Assembly: GCF_000350225.1 (NCBI RefSeq)
Contig: NW_005179369.1
Coordinates: forward strand, 1 to 53,507
From: Chondrus crispus
Lineage: Eukaryota; Rhodophyta; Florideophyceae; Gigartinales; Gigartinaceae
Direction: 5' to 3'
Length of the DNA stretch: 53,507 nucleotides
Below the pieces are notes generated by a model that saw only the letters and a program-made list of their open reading frames with translations, did no database searches and was not told the DNA's origin. The translations under genes and the position numbers were made by a program. Positions within the stretch are counted from its first letter, which is position 1. The number at the start of each line of letters is the position of its first letter. Positions 39,009 through 49,261 of the stretch are shown piece after piece.

Positions 39009-41567
39009 CGAACTACCCGTGCTATCGGAGCCAACCTCCTGGTCATCGACGGCCAGGTCTTCTTCCGGTAGCCGGTCGCGTGGGTCGGGACGATTCCCCC
39101 ACTGCGACTCGGCGGCCTTGGCGAAGTACTCGGGTACTTCCGGGCCTTGACCTGCGGCGTCCGGTCGTCGCAGGATATGGGGGACGAAGCGAGTCGGCTC
39201 TCCTTCGTGACCCTCCGTGGGTAGAGGGTACGGATCCTCTACCCAGTCTTGCAGGTACATTATCGCATTTTGTACCTGTTGGGGTAACCGAGAACGGTCT
39301 CGGTCCCCTCTTTCTCCTTGTCGGGGGTACCTTGTGTCCGCCTGGCGATAGGCGGGTCGATCCCGACGATCGACTTCGTTACGACGGTACCCGCCTCCAC
39401 GGGGGGCGAAGCGTGCGCCCCCACCCGTTCGGTTCGGGAAACCTTGACGCGGAGGACGGCCCTCGCCCACCGCTTGCCGGAGGAGATTGCGCGCACCGGG
39501 GCGCGTCTCCATCTGGTAGCGGTAGTTCCTGTACGCCGTGAACATTCGTTGTTCCGGCGACAGGAACGGGCACGCGTACATGGCATGCCCGTACGTACGG
39601 CATATCCAGCACACGTACGCGCTGCCGTCCGTTGAGGCGAAGGTCGCCGCGTGCCGCGCCTCCTCATCGGTGAGGAGGGGCACGCGAGGCGCTTCGCCTC
39701 CTGCATCTCGGCTCGATATGTCGAGCTCTGCGACCCGGGGGTCCGTACCCCTTGCCACTCTTGGAGTGGCCGCGAAGGCGGTCGCGTAACTCGATGTCGT
39801 TCCGGTCGACATCGGTGAGGGGGTTCGTGCCCCCACGGGCCCTGCTCCTTGCGTAATGAGGACAGGGTCGGCCTGCCACTCATCCTCCCCGATATGGAGG
39901 GTCGAGGCGGGCGAACTTGTCGCGGCGGACTTCGTAGTCCTGCCAGCCTTCCCTGCCGGTTTCGAATCCGGCAGAGGTAAACCGCGCCGAGCGCGGTACG
40001 TTGTACCTTCCGCCGTGGCGATACGGCGGATGGTCGGAAGATCGGTCTTCTGACTGCCTGGCAGCCTTTGCACAGTTTCGGATACTGCGGCACGGGTTGC
40101 CGGTGCAAGTCCCCGCACGAAGTAGTGCGCGAGGGACTGTTCGGAGAAGACTGCCGTGCATCGGAACGCGGCAGTCTCGAGTCGGTCAGCAAACGTGCTT
40201 TCCGTCTCATGCGATTGCTGTCGCGCCGTAGCGACAGCGTCGTACGCTTCACCTAACACGTCGTCCGTGAGGTAGCGTTTTAAGAATTGATTCACAAGCC
40301 CCGGCCAGCTCATGTCGTCGTGGAGCTGGCCGGCGCGGAGGCCACGCATCGTATAACTCGTATACAGGCGCTCCGCGTCGCGCTCGAGGAAGTGCGCGAG
40401 GACTCGTACCGCAACACCTTCGGTCAGGTGTTGCGAGTTGAAGGTGATTCGGATATCCTTCAAGAACGGCAGCAGCTGGATCGGGTCGGTACCGTCGAAG
40501 CTGCGCATCGTGGGACGGATCCCACGACAGCGTTGGACGTACTTCGCGATCCGTCCCGCGTCACCCGAGGTAACGAGCCTCGAGGTGTTATCCAAGCGGT
40601 ACATACGATAGTCAGCAACGGCGCTGAACTCTTGGATCATCGTATGTACCGGCTCGAGCCCGGGTTCAGCGGGACCCAGCGTGCCGAAGGAGGTAACCGG
40701 TAGCGTACGGACGTCTACCGGACCTGGATGCTCGGCGTAACTCGCCGGCGGGTAGCCGCCCCAGCGGGGATCGACGGAGAACATCGGTTCTCCGGACCCG
40801 CGGGCGGCTCCTCCACGGTCCTTTTCGTCCGCGTACGATACGCGGTCCACTTGCCGCCTACTTCCGGCGATAGGCGGCAAGGCTTGGGTCTCAGACGCGA
40901 AGTTCGCGTCTATCGGAGGACGGCTTCCTTCTGCAGTCCGACTGGTAGCGGCACCAGTCGGACGCCAACCCTCGGGGGCGGCGGCGCTCGGAGGTACGGT
41001 ACCACCGGGCCCTCTCGGGGGGGCACCGGGTAGCCTTTCGGCCATGGTACGTTCCATGTCACGAGCACGCCGACGAGTGGCGTCGAGCTCAGCGGAGAGG
41101 TGCGCGAACGCACCCAATTGCTCTGCGGACGGAGAGGTTCGGTCCTCGGGTCGTCTCACCGAGGTCGGCCTCTCAGGGCGACCTTGCCCGGACGGTCCGG
41201 GCGAGGCGAAACGGGAGTCTTCGACGAGCACGATCCGCGAGTGTAACTCGTCGATCAGTGCTCGGAGATTCTCTAAGGACTGCGTCACTCTATCGAACCT
41301 CCCTTCCCGCAGGGAGCGGAGTTCGGCCATACTTCGAGTGTATACATGGTCCGATACATCGATCCGAAGGGAAGTACGGACTTCCTCGATGTATTCGGCT
41401 ATGCGTTCGAACATCGCCGCCGCTCTTTCCTCGGAGGAACCGAGCGACGGTTCGCAGTCACGAGGACCTGCGTCGCCGTCGCCCGACGGGGCGGATGGGG
41501 ACTGCACAGCGGCCGGACTCAGATCCGCCGCTTCGGAGCGGATCGAGGGCTCAAACTCTTGGCTCAT
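38997..41567 (-). CDS. gypsy-2 Gag, intact
   Basis: An 856-residue Gag from the ATG at 41567 (MSQEFEPSIRSEA), 80 nt inside the 5' LTR. The N-terminal 150 residues contain likely coiled coil (FERIAEYIEEVRTSLRID, FDRVTQSLENLRALIDEL). A Pro/Gly/Arg-rich middle follows. The retrotransposon-gag (capsid-like) fold is at about 340-500 (FDGTDPIQLLPFLKDIRITF, SWPGLVNQFLKRYLTDDVLG, YFVRGLAPATRAAV). One CCHC knuckle is at about 670 (CWICRTYGHAMYAC), followed by an Arg/Gly-rich tail. Longer than typical Ty3 Gag because of the N-terminal extension. It ends at a candidate frameshift site. Confidence 0.92.
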   Translation of the reverse strand: MSQEFEPSIRSEAADLSPAAVQSPSAPSGDGDAGPRDCEPSLGSSEERAAAMFERIAEYIEEVRTSLRIDVSDHVYTRSMAELRSLREGRFDRVTQSLENLRALIDELHSRIVLVEDSRFASPGPSGQGRPERPTSVRRPEDRTSPSAEQLGAFAHLSAELDATRRRARDMERTMAERLPGAPPRGPGGTVPPSAAAPEGWRPTGAATSRTAEGSRPPIDANFASETQALPPIAGSRRQVDRVSYADEKDRGGAARGSGEPMFSVDPRWGGYPPASYAEHPGPVDVRTLPVTSFGTLGPAEPGLEPVHTMIQEFSAVADYRMYRLDNTSRLVTSGDAGRIAKYVQRCRGIRPTMRSFDGTDPIQLLPFLKDIRITFNSQHLTEGVAVRVLAHFLERDAERLYTSYTMRGLRAGQLHDDMSWPGLVNQFLKRYLTDDVLGEAYDAVATARQQSHETESTFADRLETAAFRCTAVFSEQSLAHYFVRGLAPATRAAVSETVQRLPGSQKTDLPTIRRIATAEGTTYRARRGLPLPDSKPAGKAGRTTKSAATSSPASTLHIGEDEWQADPVLITQGAGPVGARTPSPMSTGTTSSYATAFAATPRVARGTDPRVAELDISSRDAGGEAPRVPLLTDEEARHAATFASTDGSAYVCWICRTYGHAMYACPFLSPEQRMFTAYRNYRYQMETRPGARNLLRQAVGEGRPPRQGFPNRTGGGARFAPRGGGYRRNEVDRRDRPAYRQADTRYPRQGERGDRDRSRLPQQVQNAIMYLQDWVEDPYPLPTEGHEGEPTRFVPHILRRPDAAGQGPEVPEYFAKAAESQWGNRPDPRDRLPEEDLAVDDQEVGSDSTGSSKKG

Positions 41568-41630
41568 CTCGACGCGATCGGTTCGCGGAGGGAAGCGGAA
41601 GTCTTCTCGGAGATCGGACTCCAGGGTCTT

Positions 41631-41647
41631 CTAGGTCGGGAGACCAC
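41631..41647 (-). promoter_or_regulatory. gypsy-2 primer-binding site
   Basis: Sense GTGGTCTCCCGACCTAG directly follows the 5' LTR end GCTACA. TGG fits pairing with a tRNA CCA end. It is shared with gypsy-1, with one difference. The tRNA is not identified. Confidence 0.65.
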
Positions 41648-42316
41648 TGTAGCATAAACACCCCCAACGGAGAGGGGTGTATGCACAGCTCGACGTAGAC
41701 CCCGTCCGAACGGGAAGACAGGGGTGAAGCGGGACACCAGCTAACGGCACCGGGCAGCGGGCCCGGGTAGCGTGGTAGAGCGAGAACGGGGAGGACGCCG
41801 GTACGCGCGAGCGGTTCGACGCCTCCACGCCCCGGCGCGGTACTGGGTAACGATCCAGTACCGACGGGCGGAGGCGGAGCCGGCTCGTGGGCGTACCGCG
41901 TGCGTCCTCAACCCGCGCTCGGTGCCGCTCTAAGGTAGTTAGCGAACGCTACCTTAGAATAAGCGGGAAGTCGGACCTTGACGGTCGGTGGGTGACAAGT
42001 CCGTGCTTGTCCTCCTCCACCGCCGCCGGTCCGCTCCATATTTAATGTACATAATAACCTATCATAATAGTACAGTACCGATGTACTGTAGCGACGTACT
42101 GTAGCGGTCGGTCGACACTGTAATACTGTCAGCCATCGGGGCTGACAGTACACGTGTGTGCGCGTTCTTCGGTCCCGCGCGTACACGTGTACACGTGCGT
42201 CCCCTGTACTCGGGGATACACGTGGTGGTACTGTAGAGCATCGAGCCCTACAGTAACCGATCCGGTTCTGAGTTGATCCAATCTAAAATAAAGCCCCAGG
42301 GGGGGGTTATACTACA
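41648..42316 (-). repeat. gypsy-2 5' LTR (669 bp)
   Basis: Partner of 19595-20265. On the plus strand it begins TGTAGCATAAAC and ends ATACTACA at the ACGAC duplication. TATA-like AT-rich sequence CATATTTAATG lies near the middle and reads in both directions. AATAAA on the plus strand near 42287 could end antisense transcripts. Confidence 0.95.
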
Positions 42317-42321
42317 ACGAC
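42317..42321 (+). repeat. Target site duplication ACGAC (right) of gypsy-2
   Basis: Second copy of 19590-19594. Confidence 0.95.
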
Positions 42322-43153
42322 TACGTACCACCCGCAAGCCAACGGCCAAGTTGAGAGATTTAACCGCACGCTGACTTCCGCGTTGCGAAAATACGTTGGA
42401 GAGCATCGCAAGGACTGGGACTTATTTAGCGACGCTGTGACGTTCGCCTACAACACACAAGTTCATCGAACTACGAACATTGCGCTCTTCGAGCTGGTGT
42501 TGGCTCGGGCGCCGAGAAACATTGCGTTACAAGCGCAACCAACATTGGGGAATTTCAGCTCGTCACGAGCATACTACCTGAAATGGCAGTCGTGGTTGGA
42601 GAGCCTAATGCGAAGCGCCGATAGGAGTTTGCGAAAGGAACAAGCCCGGTACAAGCGAAATTTCGACGCACGCCTTCGAAAACCGCAATACGAGATCCCA
42701 CCGGGGTCCTACGTGTTCCTCCGGAAGGAGCAGGGCACGGCTAGCGAACCGAAACACAAGCTGGCACAAGTCGCTACAGGACCTTATCAGGTCAGAAGAT
42801 CGGACCAACATACGGTAGTCATTGCCATTGGCGATCAGGAGGAACGCGTATCGCGGGACAGGGTGGAGTTAGCCCCAAGCCCGATGGACTATGCGCCAAT
42901 AACTGGCCTACGTCAAGTGCTACATTTCTTGGGAGAGCCGGAACTAAACGAAGAAGGAGAGGTATGGGAGGACGACGAACGTCCTCACACCCGTGCGCCT
43001 ACGTCAGGGGACCAGGATAATTCAGTCGGTCAAACGCCGGCAGCGGAGACACCTCCAGGTCTACGAGAGTTCGGAAAGTCCAGAGATGAGGATGAGCGGC
43101 TGGCTCTTCGGAAGGGGCGAACGACAGTTGGACACGCAGGAAGAAGGAACTGA
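42322..43153 (+). pseudogene. gypsy-1 integrase, second part
   Basis: Continues the integrase core in frame with 19293-19594 once the gypsy-2 insertion is removed (TTTYHPQANGQVERFNRT). It carries the catalytic Glu (GQVERF), the AYNTQVHRTT segment and a GPY/F-like region (ATGPYQVRRSDQHTVV). The frame then drifts into a non-homologous tail and stops at 43153. The chromodomain continues in another frame. Confidence 0.9.
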
Positions 43154-43358
43154 GAGTCAGGAGTATGTGATCGACAAGATCGTGGACCACGGCTACGACG
43201 GGGAAAAATTAATTCTGAAGGTGGAATGGTACGGTTATACGCCCGAGGACACCACGTGGGAGCTCATTGAGCAATTGCCCCGCAGCGCGGCCGTCACGTA
43301 TTTCCGAAGGAAAAGATTATCCTTGCCCGCGCAGATCGCGCAAGCGCAATCAGGATAG
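42993..43358 (+). pseudogene. gypsy-1 C-terminal chromodomain
   Basis: After a frameshift somewhere in 43040-43140 the integrase tail continues here. Residues about 65-115 form a clear chromodomain: YVIDKIVDHGYDGEKLILK, VEWYGYTPEDTTWELIEQL. The aromatic positions (Y, W, Y) typical of methyl-lysine-reading chromodomains are present. The stop is TAG at 43358, 17 nt before the copia-3 LTR. Confidence 0.9.
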
Positions 43359-43809
43359 TGGTAACCAAGAATTTCTGTTGTAATTCTACGACCACATGCT
43401 GATATGCATGACACACGACGACAGGTATGACACGTGTAAAAGCAAAAACACTCCGCGTGACAAGCTAAGCAAGTTTCATTTTCAACGTGTACACGTGTGA
43501 TTTCTGTACACGGTTGCACTCTACAGTACTTCAGGAGCACGTTTGGTTTTCGACGTGTACACGTGTGAAATATGTGCATGGTTGCGGTGTACTGTACAAT
43601 CTGAGCATGTTTCATTTTCTCCGCCCGACACGTGTATGACCTGGACACATGTCCTCATTACACTGTCGGACGTGTACAGTACGCCTGTAGTCTTGCAGAC
43701 AAAGTGTAGAACCTTGGTGGCGGGTGCCTGGCACGTGCCAAATGTTTACAGCGTCCATGGAGTGCAGCACGGGTACAGCAGGACACAAAGATTTCGTTGC
43801 GCGAGTTTT

Positions 43810-44075
43810 GAATTCGTAAGGCAAAATGTGCACTGTTGTAATTGACAGTGGACAGGACCTCACGAGAGATTCAGATTCATAAGGCAACGTGTGCGCTGTA
43901 AACAGTCCTTGCAGGATTGATTTGAATTCGTAAGGCAACGTGTGAGCTGTAAACGTGCCTTACGAATTTGTGCCACGCTGGATTTGGAATAGTAAGGGAA
44001 TTTGTGCTTTGCTGTGCTTTGTTGTACTGCCTTACTAATTTCTCCGTCATGACAGTGCTAATTCGTAAGGCGGTT
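43810..44075 (+). repeat. Dispersed AATTCGTAAGGC motif array in copia-3 U3
   Basis: About seven copies of AATTCGTAAGGC or close variants occur at roughly 35-50-bp intervals, in both orientations (for example GAATTCGTAAGGC near 43812 and 43924, GCCTTACGAATT near 43965, GCCTTACTAATT near 44029, AATTCGTAAGGC near 44060). Related CCTTACGAATCG and CCTTACTAATTT sequences occur in copia-2 LTRs. Confidence 0.65.
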
Positions 44076-44205
44076 TTCTGTTCTGTTTGTTGGGCCATCG
44101 CCAGTTTGGCTGAGTAGCAAGACGGGCACATGTGTTAGAGCCAATACATTTGTAGTATGTGTGTCGTAGTGTTTGGTAGTAGAGTTCTAGAAGATTGCAG
44201 AAGTG

Positions 44206-44213
44206 TATAAGTA
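44206..44213 (+). promoter_or_regulatory. TATA box of copia-3 LTR
   Basis: TATAAGTA, 101 nt before the LTR end, preceded by GTTCTAGAAG (44184-44193), which has the form of a heat-shock element dimer (nTTCnnGAAn). Confidence 0.7.
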
Positions 44214-44314
44214 GTGCCAGAAGTTGGCGACTCAAAGTAAATCGGTACCCAATCCTTCAACTTCACCTCATCAACCGTCCTCCGATTTCCCTTTGCCCCG
44301 CTGACCTACCATTA

Positions 44315-44328
44315 GGTTATGGGCCCAG
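44315..44328 (+). promoter_or_regulatory. Primer-binding site (half tRNA-iMet) of copia-3
   Basis: GGTTATGGGCCCAG directly after the LTR, complementary to the anticodon arm of initiator tRNA-Met. Confidence 0.85.
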
Positions 44329-45437
44329 TTCAACGTTATTGTTCCGCTGTGTGAGTGCTCGTTCTCAGTTTCTGCTGCCGTTTTCGTGTTTGTTTCTGCT
44401 GTCGTTCTCGTTTTGGTCTCCGCTGTCGTTCTCGTTTTGGTTTCTGCTGTCGTTTCCGCCGCCGTTTCATCGCCGCCGCCGTTCGTTTTGTTCTATCGCC
44501 GTCTACTTGCTGTCGTTATCATCTTGGTCGTTCGTCTCCGTCTACCCGCTGTCGTTTCAACTTGGTGGATCTTCTTCGTGTCTGTTCCAGCTTGGTCTTG
44601 GCAATCGTTGTGTGAGCTGTGGGTGTAGTCCCTAGTCGCCAACGTACCATATCAATCCAAGAAGACTGCCCTTCGATCACGCCGGTGATCGTCGTAGCTG
44701 CCGATACCCTCGCTCTTGGTGAAAGGCTTGTGCCATTGGAAATCTGACTTGAGCGAGGGTCCGACCAAGAATCGTCGAGAGACGAAACACTGATCCTCGG
44801 GGAGGATCACAGTGTACTGGTCTAGTCGATCCGCACTCTGCCTTCGGGAGGTGCGTCGGCGGTGTGGGTAACGCTCTCGGTATTAGCCCTATAGGTACGA
44901 CTTCGGTCCCCTGGGTGAAGAGAATACGTGCCTAAACACTGAACCTCTCACTATACGTGTATAAGGTCGCGTACCTTGATTAAGTTCGCACGGAAGAGGG
45001 TGACCCTAGGCGTGATTGTGAACAAATCACACGAGTACGACGAAGGCAGTTTCATTCTTGTGTTGTGGGAAACCTCATTGGGGTAGTACCGTATCAAGTT
45101 TGGACAAGCCGATTTTGGTTGCAGGGACCGTTCGCGGTAGTGACCAAAAGTCCTGGTTCGTCTACAGGCAAAGTGTTGTGCTTACTCGTGGCACGTTTGA
45201 TTTAGTTCACAGTCGAAAGACCCGCACTGGCCGACATATAGGGGTAGCGCCCTAAGGCAATTTTAAGAAGAATACGCTTGTTCCACTCCGCCGGGAACAA
45301 GCACCAAGAACGTTTCCGAGTAATCGCTACAAACTTCTTATACGGGTGGGCTTGCCATTGTGTTGACTATCGGTTAACGGCTTGGGATCCCGGAACAGAA
45401 GACCTTGTATACTCGAAGGGTACATCCATTCGGCGAA
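44329..45437 (+). other. copia-3 untranslated leader
   Basis: Begins with a pyrimidine-rich low-complexity tract (about 44335-44600) like that of copia-2. It then becomes nearly identical to the copia-1 leader from about 44700, including the GATCCTC/GAGGATC hairpin near 44800, the ORF remnant and the 50-bp block at 45342-45391. The 121-bp tandem units of copia-1 are absent. Confidence 0.7.
45058..45255 (+). pseudogene. 65-codon leader ORF remnant in copia-3
   Basis: Homologous to the three copia-1 copies, with an altered N-terminal half and the same conserved end (RTGRHIGVAP). Shifted frames in the N-terminal half argue that it is no longer translated as a full protein. Confidence 0.35.
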
Positions 45438-48400
45438 ATGGATGACCAAAGCTCTGGATCGGTCAGAATCGAGAAGCTGACCGCATCTAACTTTTACATC
45501 TGGAAGCAGAAAATCCAGCTACTGCTTGCTCTCCGAGATGTCGATCAATACGTTTTTGATGATATCCCGGAGAATGCGACGTCAGATGACCGGAGAAAAT
45601 GGATCCGTGGTGACGCAAAAGCAAAGGCAGTCATCGGACTCACGCTTTCTGATGACTACTTGCAACATGTGCGAGGGTGTAGCAGTGCGAAAGAGACATG
45701 GGAAGCAATTCTGAATGTGTTTGAGCGTCATACTTTGCTCAACAAACTTGCCGCCCGTCGCGACTTTTACACTGTATCCATGCTCCCATCCGAGAAAGTG
45801 CTCGTGTTCATCAATCGTGTGAAGCAACTTGCTGCCAGATTGCAGTCAATGAGTGTTGAGATTGACGATAAAGAAGTTGCAATGGCTGTGTTGAATGGCT
45901 TGCCTCCACGATTCGATAACTTGATTGTTGCTCTTGACGCACTTGGCAATGAAGATAAAGTGTTTGGACTCGAGTTTGTGAAGAGTCGTCTGCTGCAAGA
46001 AGAGCAACGAGAAAGCATGAAGACCGCTTCTGCTTCATCACCACATGCACCTGCACTTGTCAATCGTATGCCTATTCGACGCGATATGAAATGTACGAAT
46101 TGCAATAGACATGGGCATACTGCAGTGCGTTGCTGGGGCAAGGACGTGAATGGGCGCCGACCTGCACCGCCAGATGGGTTTCGGTCACGCAACACTGGCT
46201 TGAAGCCAAGTGCATTCGTTTCTCGAGATGACAATTCCAATGGTGCCTTTGCTGAGAGTGACTTTACTTGCTTGCTTTCGACTTCCACTCCAGAAAAGAG
46301 GGCTGCAAACGCAAGGTCATGGCTTGTCGATTCCGGTTGCAGCGCTCACATTACGTTTGATCGCTCTTTGTTCGTTACGTATGAACAGATGCAATCTGGA
46401 TCAGTCGAGATGGGCACGAAGGCTAGAGCTAATGTCGCTGGTCGCGGCGAGGTAGAATTCATGTTGAACGTCAACGGTAGTCCCCATCCTTGCAAATTGT
46501 CAAACGTTTTGCATGTCCCTGATTTCGGGTACTCGCTACTGTCTGTTAGCCAAATCGTTTCAAAGGGTTTGCAAGTGGCATTTGAAAATGAAAAATGCCG
46601 CGTTACTGCAGGACCAACTGTAGTTGCCACAGCGAGTCAAGTTGGGGATTTGTACATACTTGACGTCATGAATGAAACCTTTTCTGCTCACGTAGTTACC
46701 CTGCAGACGCTACATGAACGCATGGCCCATGTTAATGTACAAGGAATCGCATCAATGATTCACAATAATGTGGTAAGTGGCATCAACGTTCGTCAAAGCG
46801 ATGTCATCAGTGCAATGAATCCGAAGTCTGACAATCACTCTCCCATTTGTCCTGCGTGTGTGTTTGGCAAAGCAACGCGATCAGTAATCCCAAAACAGCG
46901 ATCATCGTCTCGAGCACAGAACTGTCTTGACTTGGTACATTCTGATGTTTGCGGTCCGCTCGAAGTACAGTCCATTGGTGGTTCGAGATACTTCATTACA
47001 TTTGTAGATGATCACTCGAACTGGGTTGTTGTGTACACGATGAGAAATAAATCTGAGGCGTTTGCAAAATACAAGTTGTATGAAAAGTTGGCTCAAACCC
47101 ACACTGGTCGCAAAGTAAAGGTGCTTCGCACTGATCGAGGGGGAGAGTACTTGTCGACGGAATTCAAGTCGCATTTACATTTAAACGGTACGCAGCACCA
47201 ACTCACAACGGCATACACCCCTGAACAAAACGGTGTTGCTGAACGTTTAAATCGAACTTTGATTGATCTTGTCCGCTCAATGCTTTCCCATAAACAGGTC
47301 AGTAAGCGATTCTGGGCCGAGGCTCTTGCCACTTCGGTATATGTACGTAATCGAGTTACTTCACGCGCTTTGCCCGTTAATACAACTCCGCACCACATTT
47401 GGATGAATTCCACTCCAAATGTTGGCCATTTGCGAGTATTTGGGTCAAAGTGTTGGTATACATTACCAAAATTACAGCTCCGTAAGCTGGACTTGCGAGC
47501 GCGTGAAGCAATGTTTCTTGGGTATTCGCAATGCAGTAAGGCATACAAACTTTGGGACGGAGAGTTGAATAAAATTGTTGTGTCTCGGGATGTCAAGTTT
47601 GATGAATCGACAGGTGGTATGCATGACATTCCTGCACACGAAGGTGATTCAATCAACTCTGATGTTGGCGTTGTACTGCTCGATGGCGACAATGGGAATA
47701 CAGCTGATACCCCAAATACGGATGAAGTTGGCTCTGAAGAGGATGAAGTTTCGGAGGAGGTTCTTGAAAACGATGGCGCTCATTCCGTAAGTGAGAATGA
47801 TGAAGATGAAGATGATGTACCAACTGCCGTCGAAAGTCCGAATGTCACTCCTCCAACTCCGACTCCAGCTGTGCGAAGATCGTCTCGAGTCAGCAGACCT
47901 CCCGGATCATGGTGGAGGAGCAACTTTGCAGCTGCTCTTCTTTCACATGCGCATGTCGCTATTGAAGGTCCCAAGACTTTCAACCAGGCAACCAACGGTC
48001 CTAGAGCTGCATTTTGGCAGACCGGCATTGACAAAGAACTTGCCTCGCAGACCAAGAATCGGACTTGGAAACTTGTTCCTCGATCTGAGGCGTCAAACAT
48101 CTTGACATCTAGATGGGTTTTCAATGTCAAGCAACTGCCTGATGCAAATGGCAATATAGTTGAAAGTGCAAAAGCCAGACTTGTTGCCCGTGGATTCCAG
48201 CAAGTGCAAGGTCTTGACTATACTGAGACATATGCCCCTGTCATAAAGTTTACCACTATTCGTCTACTTCTTGCCTTAGTTGCTCATTACGACCTCGAAC
48301 TTCATCAGATGGATGTCGTGACTGCGTTTTTGAACGGCGACTTGGATGAAGACATCTACATGGAGCAACCCGAAGGGTGCATTGACAAAAGCAAAAGTGA

Positions 48401-49261
48401 TCACGTGTGCAAACTTTTGAAAGCACTTTACGGTCTTAAACAAGCACATCGTCAATGGCATGCCAAAGTGGATGGTTTCTTAATTGGTGAATTGGGATTC
48501 GAGACTTCGCGTAGTGATCCTTGTCTCTACATTAAACGCATCGGTAACACTATCATGCTGATTGCACTTTATGTCGATGACTTGTTACTCGCCGGTAGTG
48601 ATATCGATGCCAACAAATGGATGAAGGGGGAGCTTAATAAACGGTTTGAGATGAAAGACCTTGGTGAAGCAAAAGTCTGCATTGGTCTTGAAATTCAAAG
48701 GGATCGCAGCGCCAAGACTTTGAGTCTCACTCAAACTAAGTATGCATCAAAAGTGCTTGAGCGTTTTCGAATGTCAACGTGTAACCCCTCTCTGACTCCA
48801 ATGGAACAAGGTCACACAACCACGATTTCAACCGAAAACGACTCCGAAACAAATGTACCGTATCGTGAGGCAGTGGGATCCCTGATGTACTTGATGGTTG
48901 GCACTCGTCCAGACTTGGCATATGCGATTGGAAAGCTTTCTCAACATTCTGCCAACCCATGTGAGTCACACTGGGCAAGTGTGAAACGGGTAATGCGATA
49001 CGTGCAAGGGACTCGAAACTTAGGAATCGTGTTTGACAATAAATCGAAATCGCCGGAGTTGTTCGGCTTCAGTGATGCTGACTGGGCCGGTTGTTCAGAC
49101 TCTCGCAAGTCGACCAGCGGATATGTTTTCAAGTTCTGCGGTGGAGCGATCAGTTGGAGTTCCCGGAAACAGACTGTGGTTGCAACTTCGACGTGTGAAG
49201 CTGAGTACATTGCACTATGTGAAGCGTGTAAGGAGGCGACTTGGTTGCGTCAAGTGGTTGC
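45438..49261 (+). pseudogene. copia-3 gag-pol, truncated in RNase H by copia-4
   Basis: Open from the ATG at 45438 (MDDQSSGSVRIEKLT) through Gag, CCHC knuckle (CTNCNRHGHTAVRC), protease (LVDSGCSAHITFD), integrase D,D,E, RT YVDDLLLAGSD and most of RNase H (SDADWAGC, CEAEYIALCEACKE). It stops matching at TWLRQVVA, where the copia-4 LTR begins. The frame reads 11 residues into the LTR and ends at 49295. About 1275 residues of the normal 1365 are here. No internal stop or frameshift, so it was intact until the insertion. Confidence 0.93.

Larger units (their letters stand above)
19595..42316 (-). mobile_element. gypsy-2: ambisense Ty3/gypsy chromovirus with antisense accessory gene
   Basis: A minus-sense element bounded by near-identical LTRs with canonical TG...CA ends and a perfect ACGAC target duplication. 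Sense order: 5' LTR (41648-42316), PBS, gag, -1 frameshift site, protease (split by a solo LTR), RT-RNase H-integrase-chromodomain (one nonsense codon), hairpin plus PPT copy 1, a module with an ORF on the opposite strand (split by copia-2), hairpin plus PPT copy 2, 3' LTR (19595-20265). Without the two later insertions it is about 13.6 kb. The LTRs differ by about two substitutions and a G-run length, so the insertion is young. Confidence 0.92.
13267..43375 (+). mobile_element. gypsy-1: decayed Ty3/gypsy chromovirus, split by gypsy-2
   Basis: An old plus-sense Ty3/gypsy element. Its parts are a partial 5' LTR (13267 to about 13793), PBS, gag, protease, RT, RNase H, integrase up to 19594, then the rest of integrase and a chromodomain at 42317-43358. 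Removing 19595-42321 rejoins the integrase frame exactly. The element carries at least four frameshifts and probably a small deletion between protease and RT, so it is inactive. The left end is cut by copia-1 LTR3 and the right end by the copia-3 LTR at 43376. Its own 3' LTR is not in the window. Confidence 0.9.
43376..44314 (+). repeat. copia-3 5' LTR (939 bp)
   Basis: Starts TGTTGTAATTC and ends CTACCATTA directly before the PBS. U3 has four ACACGTGT sites (43430, 43491, 43559, 43628), TACAGTAC/TGTACTGTA motifs, and an array of AATTCGTAAGGC-like motifs in both orientations between 43810 and 44075. TATAAGTA at 44206-44213 is preceded by TTCTAGAA. Confidence 0.88.
43376..49261 (+). mobile_element. 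copia-3: Ty1/copia element of the copia-1 lineage, interrupted
   Basis: A plus-sense element: LTR (43376-44314), half-tRNA PBS, leader, gag-pol to 49261. Its coding sequence is very close to copia-1B, but the LTR is quite different in U3. It inserted just after the gypsy-1 chromodomain; the candidate target duplication is ATTTC (43371-43375). It is broken in RNase H by copia-4, and the remainder lies beyond the window. Confidence 0.92.
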
